From assembly GCA_937927575.1 (NCBI GenBank), contig CALBEE010000073.1:1-35591 (forward strand): DNA of 35,591 nt, written 5' to 3'. A program made the position numbers and the translations under genes. Below, piece by piece: positions 19,017-28,096 of this stretch. The first letter of the stretch is position 1. Each line of letters begins with the position of its first letter. The notes under the pieces were generated by a model. The model was not told the DNA's origin and did not search any database. It saw nothing but the letters and a program-made list of their open reading frames with translations. The DNA is from an uncultured Saprospiraceae bacterium (GTDB lineage: Bacteria; Bacteroidota; Bacteroidia; Chitinophagales; Saprospiraceae).

Positions 19017-21869
19017 ATGAAGATAAGAATAACACAGGTCATCCTTTTCAGTATGTTGTCTTTACAGCTAATGTCTCAGATTTCTTTTAGTAATAGAAAT
19101 GACAGACTCTCTGTAACTGACTTTCATAGTGGTGTAGCGATTGGAATAGCTGATATGAATGGAGATAATAAAGATGATATCATACGTATGAATCAAGGGT
19201 ATGATCTATTCATAGAATATCAAAATGGATCTAATGAACCGTTTACGACGAAGTACTTAGGTGATATGGGAGGAAGTAGTAGATGGAGTATGTGCATCGC
19301 AGATGTGGACAATAATGGATATAATGAAGTTTTAGTCTCAGGTAATTACGATGATATTAGATTATCTATGGCTAATAATTTGGGTAATGATTATTCATTA
19401 TCTATGTTGTCTAATGGATCATCTATTTTTGTTCAAGGATCGAATTTCGCAGATATAAATAACGATGGCTTGGTAGATATTTTTGCTTGTCACGATGATG
19501 GAGAAAGTAAAATTTGGCAAAATAATGGTGCTGGAAATTTTACAGTAAATGATGCATGGATAGATATGTCCGTAAATGGAAGTTCCGGAGAAGAGGCTTC
19601 AGGTAATTATGGAAGTATTTGGTCAGATATAGATTCTGATGGAGATGTAGATTTGTATATCGCCAAATGTCGATTAGGAACCACTGAATTGACCGATACA
19701 AGAAGGTTAAATACATTATGGATCAATGATGGCAATGGAAACTTTACTGAAGAAGGTGAATCACGTGGATTACGTATTGGATTCCAATCTTGGACTTCAG
19801 ATTTTCAAGATGTCAATAATGATGGTCATTTAGATTGTTTTTTGACTAATCACGATTTTGATAGTCAGCTTTTCATTAATGATGGTAATGGATATTTTGT
19901 CGAAGCGGAGAATACAGGCTTAGATGGAATCTCATTTCCGATTCAAGGAGTAATGAGAGATTTTGATAATGATGGTTGGGTTGATATTTTGACTGCCGGA
20001 AACAAAGGCCAACTTTTTTTAAATAATGGAGATCTAACTTTCACGGAGGTAGATGGACTTTTTGATTCTAATGCCATGGAGTCATATGCATTGGGTGATC
20101 TTAATGCGGATGGCTTTGTAGATGTATATGGTGGTTATGCTAGTATTTACACTAATCCTAGTATTATAGATGATGTAGTATGGATCAATGATGGTAATGC
20201 AAATAATCATCTTTCTGTTTCATTAGTGGGAGTAGAAAGTAACAAGAATGCCTTGGGAGCTAAAATTAGTATTTATGGAGAATGGGGTCAGCAGATTAGA
20301 GAAGTGAGATCTGGAGAAAGTTATGGAATATCAAATTCGCACAAACAATATTTTGGGCTCGGAACCTCTACATCAATTGATTCTATGATAATTCTTTGGC
20401 CATCTGGAATAGCTCAGACAGAGTATGATATTCCGATCAATGCCTCATTGATCATCGAAGAGGGATCGTGTTTGGCTATGGCTCCTATATTAAGTGAAAC
20501 AGGATCTGTAACATTATGTGAGGGAGAAGTACTATCACTTTCTGCTACAGAAACATTTGATAATTATCTATGGTCTAATGGTGAAACTGGACAATCTATT
20601 GAGATTACAGAAGATGGTGTCTACAGCTTGCGAGTATCTGATGAGAATGGATGCATTGGCTTTTCACAGGGTATAAGTGTTTTGGTAAATCCACAACTGA
20701 CGCCAAATATTTCTGCAACTGGCACTACAAATATTTGTAATGGTGAATCAGTAGTATTGACATCTACAAGTGAATTAGGTGCGGTAAGTTATAATTGGTC
20801 TAATGGAGATACTGGATTGAGTACAACTGTTACTGAAGGAGGAATTTATACCATGACTGTTGAAGGACTATGTGATAATTATATTTCTAATCAGATTGAG
20901 GTGATAGTATCAGATACACCTGAAGCTCCTATAGCAGATGCTACTCAAGAAATTTTAATAGGAACATCTGGAACACTAATGGCCATAGGTGATAATCTTG
21001 CTTGGTTTGAAACAGAAACATCTGATGTTCCACTGGCTTTTGGTCCAGAGTTTATAACGCCTATTATTACAGGCGATACGTACTATTATGTAGAAGATAG
21101 AGCAGGAGTAGCAGGCGAAAAAGAAGCTGTAGGAATGCTGGAACATAGTGGATCTCCATATTCATCTGTTCCAGGGATAAGCAGATCTATCACCTTTGAT
21201 GCTTTTCAGGAATTTACACTTGATTCTGTTACGGTATATACCGATATGGCGGCCGAAAGAAGAGTCATCATTTTTGATCAGGACGATGAAGTACTTGCTT
21301 CAGTTATGGTAGATATTCCAGAAGGTAAAAATCAAGTATATCTAGGATTAAGAATACCGGAGGGAGAAAATTTAAGGATTGGGACCGATGAGACTATAAA
21401 TTTTGAAAATTTAGGAGCTGGCGATCCTAGACTACAAAGGAGTAGTGAAGGTGTAGCCTATCCTTATGAAATAAATAATGTAGTATCTCTAACCAATTCA
21501 CCATTTGGTCCTCAATATTATTACTACTTCTACGATTGGAAGATTAGAACTGCGGATGAATTTTGCATTAGCCCTCGTACGGAGGTATTTGTGGATGCAT
21601 TAGTGGTCTCTACTAATGAAATAGATAATACGGCTTCGATTCAGGTATATCCTGTACCGTCTTCTGGCGAATTGCATATTGATCTTCAATTAGATACAAA
21701 ATTTAAAACGGATTTATCGATAATTGATATTACAGGTAAGCAAGTTTATGCTAAGAAGATTCTAGATGTGACCAATACTTTGGATGTTTCAGATCTTATA
21801 AGTGGCCTTTATACGATAAAGCTTGTTCATAATAATGAGGTTTATGTAGGTAAATTGATTATTCAATAA
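19017..21869 (+). CDS. T9SS-exported FG-GAP/VCBS repeat protein with ASPIC/UnbV domain (CRTAC1-like)
   Basis: Extracellular or surface protein. A signal peptide (about 1-21) precedes a seven-bladed propeller-like region (about 30-395) with Ca-binding loops of the DxNxDG type: DMNGDNKDD, DVDNNGYNE, DINNDGLVD, DIDSDGDVD, DVNNDGHLD, DFDNDGWVD and DLNADGFVD. An ASPIC/UnbV domain follows (about 395-490; NALGAKISIYG, GLGTSTSIDSMIILWPSG). Two Ig-like repeats (about 490-640; YLWSNGETG and YNWSNGDTG) and a beta-rich domain (about 700-860) come next. The last 80 residues are a type A T9SS sorting domain (VYPVPSSGELHI, GLYTIKLVHNNEVYVGKLIIQ). Cargo export and cleavage of the tail are expected. The natural role, perhaps carbohydrate or matrix binding, is not known. 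Confidence 0.9.
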   Translation: MKIRITQVILFSMLSLQLMSQISFSNRNDRLSVTDFHSGVAIGIADMNGDNKDDIIRMNQGYDLFIEYQNGSNEPFTTKYLGDMGGSSRWSMCIADVDNNGYNEVLVSGNYDDIRLSMANNLGNDYSLSMLSNGSSIFVQGSNFADINNDGLVDIFACHDDGESKIWQNNGAGNFTVNDAWIDMSVNGSSGEEASGNYGSIWSDIDSDGDVDLYIAKCRLGTTELTDTRRLNTLWINDGNGNFTEEGESRGLRIGFQSWTSDFQDVNNDGHLDCFLTNHDFDSQLFINDGNGYFVEAENTGLDGISFPIQGVMRDFDNDGWVDILTAGNKGQLFLNNGDLTFTEVDGLFDSNAMESYALGDLNADGFVDVYGGYASIYTNPSIIDDVVWINDGNANNHLSVSLVGVESNKNALGAKISIYGEWGQQIREVRSGESYGISNSHKQYFGLGTSTSIDSMIILWPSGIAQTEYDIPINASLIIEEGSCLAMAPILSETGSVTLCEGEVLSLSATETFDNYLWSNGETGQSIEITEDGVYSLRVSDENGCIGFSQGISVLVNPQLTPNISATGTTNICNGESVVLTSTSELGAVSYNWSNGDTGLSTTVTEGGIYTMTVEGLCDNYISNQIEVIVSDTPEAPIADATQEILIGTSGTLMAIGDNLAWFETETSDVPLAFGPEFITPIITGDTYYYVEDRAGVAGEKEAVGMLEHSGSPYSSVPGISRSITFDAFQEFTLDSVTVYTDMAAERRVIIFDQDDEVLASVMVDIPEGKNQVYLGLRIPEGENLRIGTDETINFENLGAGDPRLQRSSEGVAYPYEINNVVSLTNSPFGPQYYYYFYDWKIRTADEFCISPRTEVFVDALVVSTNEIDNTASIQVYPVPSSGELHIDLQLDTKFKTDLSIIDITGKQVYAKKILDVTNTLDVSDLISGLYTIKLVHNNEVYVGKLIIQ

Positions 21870-22052
21870 GCAAAGCATACTTATTTAAGAAATGATAGCT
21901 CAAGTTTACTCATGGCTATTATTAGTTGAAATCGTTATTCTTTTTGATTAATTCTAATGATTCGCAGCGTTTCGTAATTTAGTAAGGTATATAGGGTAAT
22001 TAATGAAGCCAAGATTGGTTTTAATTATAAAATTCTATTTACCCTAGAAGTT

Positions 22053-24977
22053 ATGAAGCGTTTAAATACATTGATGTTTTTCTTATTAATCGTCCTATTG
22101 GCATCCGCATGCCGTAAGGACGAGATTACCAATGATGAGGACATTATAATTATTAATACAAATGAAGATGGAGAAGTTGGATTGCAAGGTCATGTAACGG
22201 ATGTCAGTAAAAGATCCTTAGCCGGCGCTCAAGTTACGGTTGGAGATCAAACTGTATTTACAGACGACTATGGCTTCTTTGTGATGGATGATGCGGATGT
22301 GTTAAATGGAAATGTCACTTTGACAATTAGGAAAGAGGATTATATCACTCAGTTTAAAAAGATTCTCGTCTCTGATGCACAAGAATTTTCTTTTGTTAGA
22401 TCAAGTTTAATTTCCGAAGAAGGTCATAGTTCATTTTTTGAAGCTTCTCAGGGAGGGTCACTCTTTGGGAATGCAGAACACTCAGTTACTTTTGAACCCA
22501 ATTCTATAATGACAGAAGCGGGTGAAAATTATGATTCAACAGTATTGTTTACTTCTTATTATGTAGATCCTTCGAGAGCTGATTTGGGAGAAGTAATGTC
22601 TGGAGATCTTTCAGCAATTAACTCCCAAGGCGAGGAAGTGCAATTAATTTCTTTTGGAATGTTATACGGTGAATTATTTGCACCCAATGGAACACCATTA
22701 CAAATAAAAGAAGGACATACAGCCACTATAGAGATTCCAATTCCAAGCAATGCAATAAATCAGGCACCAGAACAAATTCCGCTTTGGTCATTAAATGAAG
22801 AAACAGCAACTTGGATAGAAGATGGTGTAGCTGTTAAACAAGGAAATAGATATGTAGGAAAAGTGAGTCATTTTTCTTTTTGGAATTGTGATGCTCCATA
22901 TCCTATTGTACGAGCAAATGGATGCATTACCAATCAGGATGGTGTGCCCTTGAGCAATACAACCATTTTTGTAACGGTTCCTGAGTTGGGAGTGACTAGA
23001 TACTGCACCACTGATCGTGAAGGATGTTTTTATGGTAAATTTCCTCTTGGTGAAGATATGCTGATTGGTGTCTACAATGATTGCGGCGAAGATACGTTTA
23101 TACCATTCGGACCATTCACATCGGATACTGAAATAGGTACATTAGTTTTTGATATTTCCCAATTTGCAGTATTGATTGATGGTAAGTTAGAAAACTGTTC
23201 TTTCCAACCTGTTTTTCCGGGCATAGTGGAAGTCGTGAAAGATGATAATCAAGTGATATTAATTCCAACTAATGAAGCAGGAATTTTTTCACATTCTCAT
23301 TTTACTTGTGGTGGAGAAAAAATTAATGTAAGAGGAATAGATCCTTTAGCATTAGTTGAAAGTGAAACTTCGCAATACGAGCTTATAGATTTTGTAAATG
23401 TAGGAACATTAAGCGCTTGCGGACAAGAAATACCTGAGTTCGTTAAGTTTACTTTTGATGGTTCGTTGAATTTATTTACTAATATAATGGCCAATCGAGT
23501 TGGGAATAGATTATTATTGAATGGTTCTAATTTGGATTATAGTTTTAATTTAGAAATAGAAGAAACTGATATAGCTACTCCACTGAAATCACTTCTTGTA
23601 TTAAATGCTGATGGTTCACCTTTCTTGTTGTGGGAAGAAGATAGTAATGGTACGATTAATTTTAATTTCATTGAGGCAGGAGGTCTTGGAGAAGAAGTTA
23701 GTGGATCATTTAACGGAGAGCATCTAGGAGTGGAATTACTTTGTGAATATAAGTTGGATATCGATAATGAATTGACAGCAATTTCAGGTAGGGTATGGAA
23801 TGATGAAAATCAAAATGGTATTAGAGAATCTGGAGAATTACCGATGGAAGGTGTAAGGATAGATATTGATGAACCTTCTACCAATATCAATACGCAGACT
23901 ATTACTGATGCGAATGGAATGTATACATTATATGGAACGCATTTAAATGCAAACCAACTTACAATTACATTACCCGACGATTATTATTTGACAGATGTAG
24001 GTCAAGGAACTAACTTCTCGGTTGATAGTGATTTTGATCAAGATTCTGGAATAGCATCAGTAGCAATTTCGGGTCCTGGCTTAGAGGTACAAAATATAGA
24101 TGCAGGTATACATATAGCAGGATCTACGTATTGCGATATTACCACTGTATCAGATCCATGTGATACAGGAGATGGCGATATTTGTCAAGAAGTGAGTTCA
24201 GCTATTAGTGGACTTAATTTTAGCAATGTTATTTTAGAAAGCGGCGGAATGGTAATTTTTGAAACTGGACCTGCAACTAGTACGGTGCAACTTTGTGGCT
24301 TGAGTTATGGAACTTATCGAATTATTGCAATCATGGAAAATGGAGTCGAATGCGTTCATAATATTACGCTTAGTGGACAACCCATAGATGAAATGTTATT
24401 TCAACTTTCGTTTTTATCATGTGATCCACTTGAGGCAATCGTAACTGCGATTCCAGAAAAATTAGAGTCTTCGGAATTAGATTATGAGTGGAGTAATGGG
24501 ATCGTGGATCAAACAACTATGATGACCGAAGGTGAAACATTAAGCCTTACTTCAACTAATGTTTTTGGATGTGATTATACCTACGATTATACTTTAGAGA
24601 AGCGTAATTTACTCATAAGTGGTGTGGCCTGGATTGAAGTAGATGGAGGAATAGAAAATGTAAGAGATAGTAATGATACTGGAAGATTTGGAAGTTTATG
24701 GTTCAGCTTGCATAGCGTCGATGGAACAAAAATTGATGAGTTCAAAACTGGTAATTCTGGAATTTATCAATTCTATCTGGATGTGCCACCTGGAGAGTAT
24801 TATATAATGGTGGGAGATTTTAGTTCTTTATATGAATTAGTGACACCATTCCAAGGAACAGATGATACAAGAGATTCCGATTTCGATCAATCCTCCAAAA
24901 GAAGTAATGTATTTACAGTCACTGGAGATGATTGTCAGTCTATACAAAACTTAGATGTAGGTATTACGCTTATTTAA
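22053..24977 (+). CDS. Large surface lipoprotein with carboxypeptidase-like and SdrD-B-like domains
   Basis: A lipoprotein signal ends in LASAC (Cys20). The protein then has a carboxypeptidase-regulatory-like fold (about 42-105, GHVTDVSKRSLAGAQVTVG) and a beta-rich domain with a conserved-looking FEPNSI/FSFWNCD arrangement (about 125-285). A second Cys-rich Ig-like unit follows (about 287-345), and two SdrD B-type modules with Asp-rich loops at about 576-690 (GRVWNDENQNGIRESGE, SDFDQDSG) and 850-974 (SDFDQSS). No catalytic motif or T9SS tail is seen. The length (974) and modular layout suggest a surface-exposed adhesin or ligand-sensing lipoprotein. It lies 34 bases upstream of the ECF sigma gene and probably shares its transcript, which is why a sensory role in the cassette is proposed. 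Confidence 0.8.
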   Translation: MKRLNTLMFFLLIVLLASACRKDEITNDEDIIIINTNEDGEVGLQGHVTDVSKRSLAGAQVTVGDQTVFTDDYGFFVMDDADVLNGNVTLTIRKEDYITQFKKILVSDAQEFSFVRSSLISEEGHSSFFEASQGGSLFGNAEHSVTFEPNSIMTEAGENYDSTVLFTSYYVDPSRADLGEVMSGDLSAINSQGEEVQLISFGMLYGELFAPNGTPLQIKEGHTATIEIPIPSNAINQAPEQIPLWSLNEETATWIEDGVAVKQGNRYVGKVSHFSFWNCDAPYPIVRANGCITNQDGVPLSNTTIFVTVPELGVTRYCTTDREGCFYGKFPLGEDMLIGVYNDCGEDTFIPFGPFTSDTEIGTLVFDISQFAVLIDGKLENCSFQPVFPGIVEVVKDDNQVILIPTNEAGIFSHSHFTCGGEKINVRGIDPLALVESETSQYELIDFVNVGTLSACGQEIPEFVKFTFDGSLNLFTNIMANRVGNRLLLNGSNLDYSFNLEIEETDIATPLKSLLVLNADGSPFLLWEEDSNGTINFNFIEAGGLGEEVSGSFNGEHLGVELLCEYKLDIDNELTAISGRVWNDENQNGIRESGELPMEGVRIDIDEPSTNINTQTITDANGMYTLYGTHLNANQLTITLPDDYYLTDVGQGTNFSVDSDFDQDSGIASVAISGPGLEVQNIDAGIHIAGSTYCDITTVSDPCDTGDGDICQEVSSAISGLNFSNVILESGGMVIFETGPATSTVQLCGLSYGTYRIIAIMENGVECVHNITLSGQPIDEMLFQLSFLSCDPLEAIVTAIPEKLESSELDYEWSNGIVDQTTMMTEGETLSLTSTNVFGCDYTYDYTLEKRNLLISGVAWIEVDGGIENVRDSNDTGRFGSLWFSLHSVDGTKIDEFKTGNSGIYQFYLDVPPGEYYIMVGDFSSLYELVTPFQGTDDTRDSDFDQSSKRSNVFTVTGDDCQSIQNLDVGITLI

Positions 24978-25011
24978 TCAAAAATATAAAAAGGAGAATT
25001 ACTATAACAAC

Positions 25012-25560
25012 TTGAATAAAACTATCGATATATCAACCATTGAAAGCTGTAAAGCCGGAAAAGCTTCTGCTCAAAAGCAGTTGTTTGACGCCTATAGTAA
25101 GCATGTATTTGCTACGGCTATGCGATATGTTGCAGATACGAATACGGCAAAAGATATAGTGCAAGATACTTTTATTAGAGTGTTTAAATACATTAATTCA
25201 TTTGACGGAGAGGCATGCGCTTTCAAAAGTTGGATATCTAGGATATGTATCAATGAATCACTTAAAACAATAAAGAAAAATCGTAGATTTTATAGTATAG
25301 AGCCAGGAAAAGAAATGGGATCTTATACTCACAAAAAAGAATTGGAATTACAAGCGGACTATATTTATAAAGAAATTGTAAAGCTTCCTTCAAGATATAG
25401 AACCGTGTTTAACTTGTACGAAATAGAAGGGTATTCTCATCGAGAAATAGCAGAGACTATGGGAATAAAAGAGGCTTCTTCAAGGTCCTGTTTGACAAGA
25501 GCAAAACAAATGTTGAAAGAAAGTATTTCAGTTTTTCAAAAACAGCAAAAATGGATTTAG
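25012..25560 (+). CDS. ECF-family RNA polymerase sigma factor
   Basis: Extracytoplasmic-function sigma factor of 182 residues. Sigma region 2 spans about 24-92 (FDAYSKHVF, DIVQDTFIRVFKYI, WISRICINE), and region 4 helix-turn-helix spans about 117-171 (LPSRYRTVFNLYEIEGYSH, EIAETMGIKEASSRS, RAKQMLKE). The start is TTG: no in-frame ATG lies between the upstream gene and the conserved region, and an AAGGAGA motif sits at 24991-24997, 14 bases upstream, a rather long spacer. The gene overlaps the next by ten bases, so sigma and the membrane protein are likely co-translated. It probably responds to an envelope signal through that protein; its target promoters are not visible here. Confidence 0.93.
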   Translation: MNKTIDISTIESCKAGKASAQKQLFDAYSKHVFATAMRYVADTNTAKDIVQDTFIRVFKYINSFDGEACAFKSWISRICINESLKTIKKNRRFYSIEPGKEMGSYTHKKELELQADYIYKEIVKLPSRYRTVFNLYEIEGYSHREIAETMGIKEASSRSCLTRAKQMLKESISVFQKQQKWI

Positions 25561-26948
25561 AAAATCTTAAAGATCATATAAAGAATGTTGAATTAGACTT
25601 CGATCAGAACGAAGTTTGGTCGAATATTCAACGTGAACAAAAGAAAGGAAAAAAGAAATTTTTCTTTTGGTGGTCATCATTATTGATGGGCATCTTAATT
25701 GTAGTTGCTTTGTTCTATATTTTGGATTCTACTTCACAAAAAGATATAGAGGTAAAACAAAATACGGAATCTATCCAAGATCAAAATCAAGAAAATTTCA
25801 TTTTGAATGAAAGCTTACCAAATGAAAAAATAATTGAAGAAAAGATAGTTGAAAACTACGAATCCAGAATACATGATCATAACAAGTCAACCGTTAGTGC
25901 AAGTGAGGTATTAATCGAATCAAATAGTAATACTACATCTCGCCCAATAGAAAGTACTGAGGTAAATAGAATTGCGCAATACGAAAACAATAATAGTATA
26001 ATTACAACACCAAATCATATAGATAAATCATTAAACAAGAGTGCTGCGGATCATGTAGAAAATAAGAATTCATTGAGTTCAGATCATAATAATCTTTTAA
26101 GTAATTATACTAGAGTGGATGCCCAAAATAATTCTTCCAATGGTACTCTTTCTAAGTTGTTGAGTATAGATAATGTTCCTGGTATAGATATTTCAAAACT
26201 GGATTTTACAAGCCGAATGATTCCGACTTTAGATCAAGAGAATAATGATTGGTTGATAACGGATGAAGTGGAATACCATGTAAGGAAAAAATTCGAGGTA
26301 TGCGCTTTAGCTCAATATGGTTTATTGCAAAGATCTTTAAAATCCAATAATAGAGAGTTGTATTCAACCGTACAAAGAGAAGAAAGTGAAGAAGTGTTAG
26401 ATCATAGTATTTTGGGTATGCAAGTTAATATTCCGATTACTAATAGATATTTTATGACTACAGGATTAGAACTTAATCGATTGAGTACTAAGCTAGAATT
26501 TTCTGATGCTTCTGTTAGACCATTAACATTAGATGATTTGCCAAATGGAGTACAAAATGTGTCAGGATTTGTAGTAATGAATTCTAATAACAAATATTAT
26601 AATCATGTGGATCTTGTAAATGTGCCTTTATTATTTGGTGCAAGGTGGAATCAAACGAAATGGACCGAGTCATTTTCAATAGGTACAACGATCAATTTAT
26701 ATTCTAGTAGTAGGCAGTTGATGTTGGATGAATGGAATCTGTTAGTAGACAATTCTGAACAAGTAAAATCTAAATTCAACAATAGTTATTTACTAAGTGC
26801 GAGTTTAGCGTATAAACTCTGGTCTAAATTCGAATGGAGTATGCAGGCTTCCTTTAGATACACTCCAAATATTATGGACAATCAATCTAGATATTCTCAA
26901 TCTTACAGATCGTACTTATTAGGAACAGGAATCGCTTACAAGTTTTAA
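25551..26948 (+). CDS. Putative anti-sigma protein: inner-membrane helix, long linker, outer-membrane beta-barrel
   Basis: Three parts are seen. Residues 1-37 are a short cytoplasmic, charged segment (NEVWSNIQREQKKGKKK) like the sigma-contact ends of Bacteroidota anti-sigma proteins. Residues 38-58 form one hydrophobic helix (FFFWWSSLLMGILIVVALFY). Residues 59-240 are Asn/Ser/Glu-rich and probably disordered. Residues 241-465 alternate like an outer-membrane beta-barrel and end in aromatic Phe (AYKF), resembling the PorT/OMP beta-barrel class. Such a protein would span the periplasm in one chain and could pass a surface signal to the sigma factor encoded immediately upstream. The ATG lies inside the sigma gene (overlap 25551-25560). 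The anti-sigma role is inferred from gene order and layout, not from a recognised family match. Confidence 0.75.
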   Translation: MDLENLKDHIKNVELDFDQNEVWSNIQREQKKGKKKFFFWWSSLLMGILIVVALFYILDSTSQKDIEVKQNTESIQDQNQENFILNESLPNEKIIEEKIVENYESRIHDHNKSTVSASEVLIESNSNTTSRPIESTEVNRIAQYENNNSIITTPNHIDKSLNKSAADHVENKNSLSSDHNNLLSNYTRVDAQNNSSNGTLSKLLSIDNVPGIDISKLDFTSRMIPTLDQENNDWLITDEVEYHVRKKFEVCALAQYGLLQRSLKSNNRELYSTVQREESEEVLDHSILGMQVNIPITNRYFMTTGLELNRLSTKLEFSDASVRPLTLDDLPNGVQNVSGFVVMNSNNKYYNHVDLVNVPLLFGARWNQTKWTESFSIGTTINLYSSSRQLMLDEWNLLVDNSEQVKSKFNNSYLLSASLAYKLWSKFEWSMQASFRYTPNIMDNQSRYSQSYRSYLLGTGIAYKF

Positions 26949-26979
26949 AGATATTGATAATATAAAGTTCTAATTTGCA

Positions 26980-26999
26980 GATCGTTTTATAAAATGATC
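26980..26999. promoter_or_regulatory. 20-bp near-perfect palindrome before anmK
   Basis: The sequence gatcgttttataaaatgatc is a palindrome in which nine of ten pairs are Watson-Crick and one is G-T. It ends five bases before the anmK start. It could be an operator or translation-affecting hairpin for the anmK/SDR pair; no regulator family is assigned. Confidence 0.3.
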
Positions 27000-27004
27000 G
27001 ATGC

Positions 27005-28096
27005 ATGGAGAATGAGCTAATTCCACTTACAGTAATAGGTATGATGTCTGGCAGTTCGCTAGATGGAATGGATATATGTGTTTGCAAGTTCATACCACAC
27101 CAAGACGGTAGCATTTCTCATGAGATTATAGCCGCTGATACTATCGAGTACGAGGCGGAATGGATCGATCATCTCAATAATGCTTTACACTTTAGCGTTT
27201 CGGATTATTTTTCGTTTGTAGCGGACTATTCCTATTATATAGGCATCATGGCCAAAGATTTCATCGATGTATATGATGTTGATGTAGATTTGATTTCTTC
27301 ACATGGACACACTTTGGATCATCGCCCTCAAGATGGTATAAGTATTCAGATAGGTGATCCAGGTGTTATTGCAGCATTGACCCATATCGATACTGTGGCT
27401 GATTTTAGAGTGCAAGATGTTACTCTAGGCGGTCAAGGGGCGCCTATAATTCCCATAGCAGAAAAAGTGCTTTGGCCTGAGATCAAGTCATTTATAAATC
27501 TCGGAGGTATAGCCAATATTAGTATTCATTCAGATGAAAGCATCATAGCTTGGGATACGATTCCATGTAACCAAGTACTTAATGATCAAGCGATGATTTT
27601 GGGAGCTGAGTATGATGAAAATGGGGATTGGGCTAAAGAGGGAACCTACCACGATGGATTGGCTGATGCATGGGATCAATTGGAATATTTTGGCTTAGAT
27701 TTTCCTAAGTCTTTAGATAATAATTGGATTAAAGAGGTGTATTTACCTATCATTTCTGATCTAAGAGTTGCGCCTAAAGATGCGCTCCATACGGCTTGCC
27801 ATCATATTGCTATTCAAATTAAAAAAGACCTACAAAGAAATGCCCAACGCTTACCAAATAAGATAATGTTGACGGGTGGAGGAGCGCACAATAAATATTT
27901 AGTGCATTGTATCGAAAAGCAATTATTATCTATAGGAATCGAAATCATTATACCTAGTGAAGTTGTTGTCAATTACAAAGAAGCGGTAATGACAGCTCTA
28001 TTGGGATATTTGCATGCTATGGATATTCCTAGTACAATACCAAGTGTAACCGGTGCGGATAGACCTACCATAGCAGGAAAATACTGTAAGGGATGA
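27005..28096 (+). CDS. anmK: Anhydro-N-acetylmuramic acid kinase
   Basis: ATP-dependent kinase of peptidoglycan recycling, converting 1,6-anhydro-MurNAc to MurNAc-6-phosphate. The N-terminal ATP-binding loop GMMSGSSLDGMD (12-23), a central NLGGIANIS segment and the motif DTIPCNQVLND are present. D184 of the last is the likely catalytic base (the position corresponds to D182 of the E. coli enzyme), and TGGGAHN lies near the C-terminus. Length 363 is normal. The protein has no signal peptide, as expected for a cytosolic enzyme. Its stop overlaps the next ATG by four bases (28093-28096), so an operon with the SDR gene is clear. The recycled sugar would require a MurQ-like etherase elsewhere in the genome. 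Confidence 0.96.
   Translation: MENELIPLTVIGMMSGSSLDGMDICVCKFIPHQDGSISHEIIAADTIEYEAEWIDHLNNALHFSVSDYFSFVADYSYYIGIMAKDFIDVYDVDVDLISSHGHTLDHRPQDGISIQIGDPGVIAALTHIDTVADFRVQDVTLGGQGAPIIPIAEKVLWPEIKSFINLGGIANISIHSDESIIAWDTIPCNQVLNDQAMILGAEYDENGDWAKEGTYHDGLADAWDQLEYFGLDFPKSLDNNWIKEVYLPIISDLRVAPKDALHTACHHIAIQIKKDLQRNAQRLPNKIMLTGGGAHNKYLVHCIEKQLLSIGIEIIIPSEVVVNYKEAVMTALLGYLHAMDIPSTIPSVTGADRPTIAGKYCKG

Noticed and set aside
21992-22046. Inverted repeat tagggtaa / ttacccta before the lipoprotein gene
   Set aside because: Only 8 bp with a 39-base gap and no associated promoter match; kept out of the feature list.
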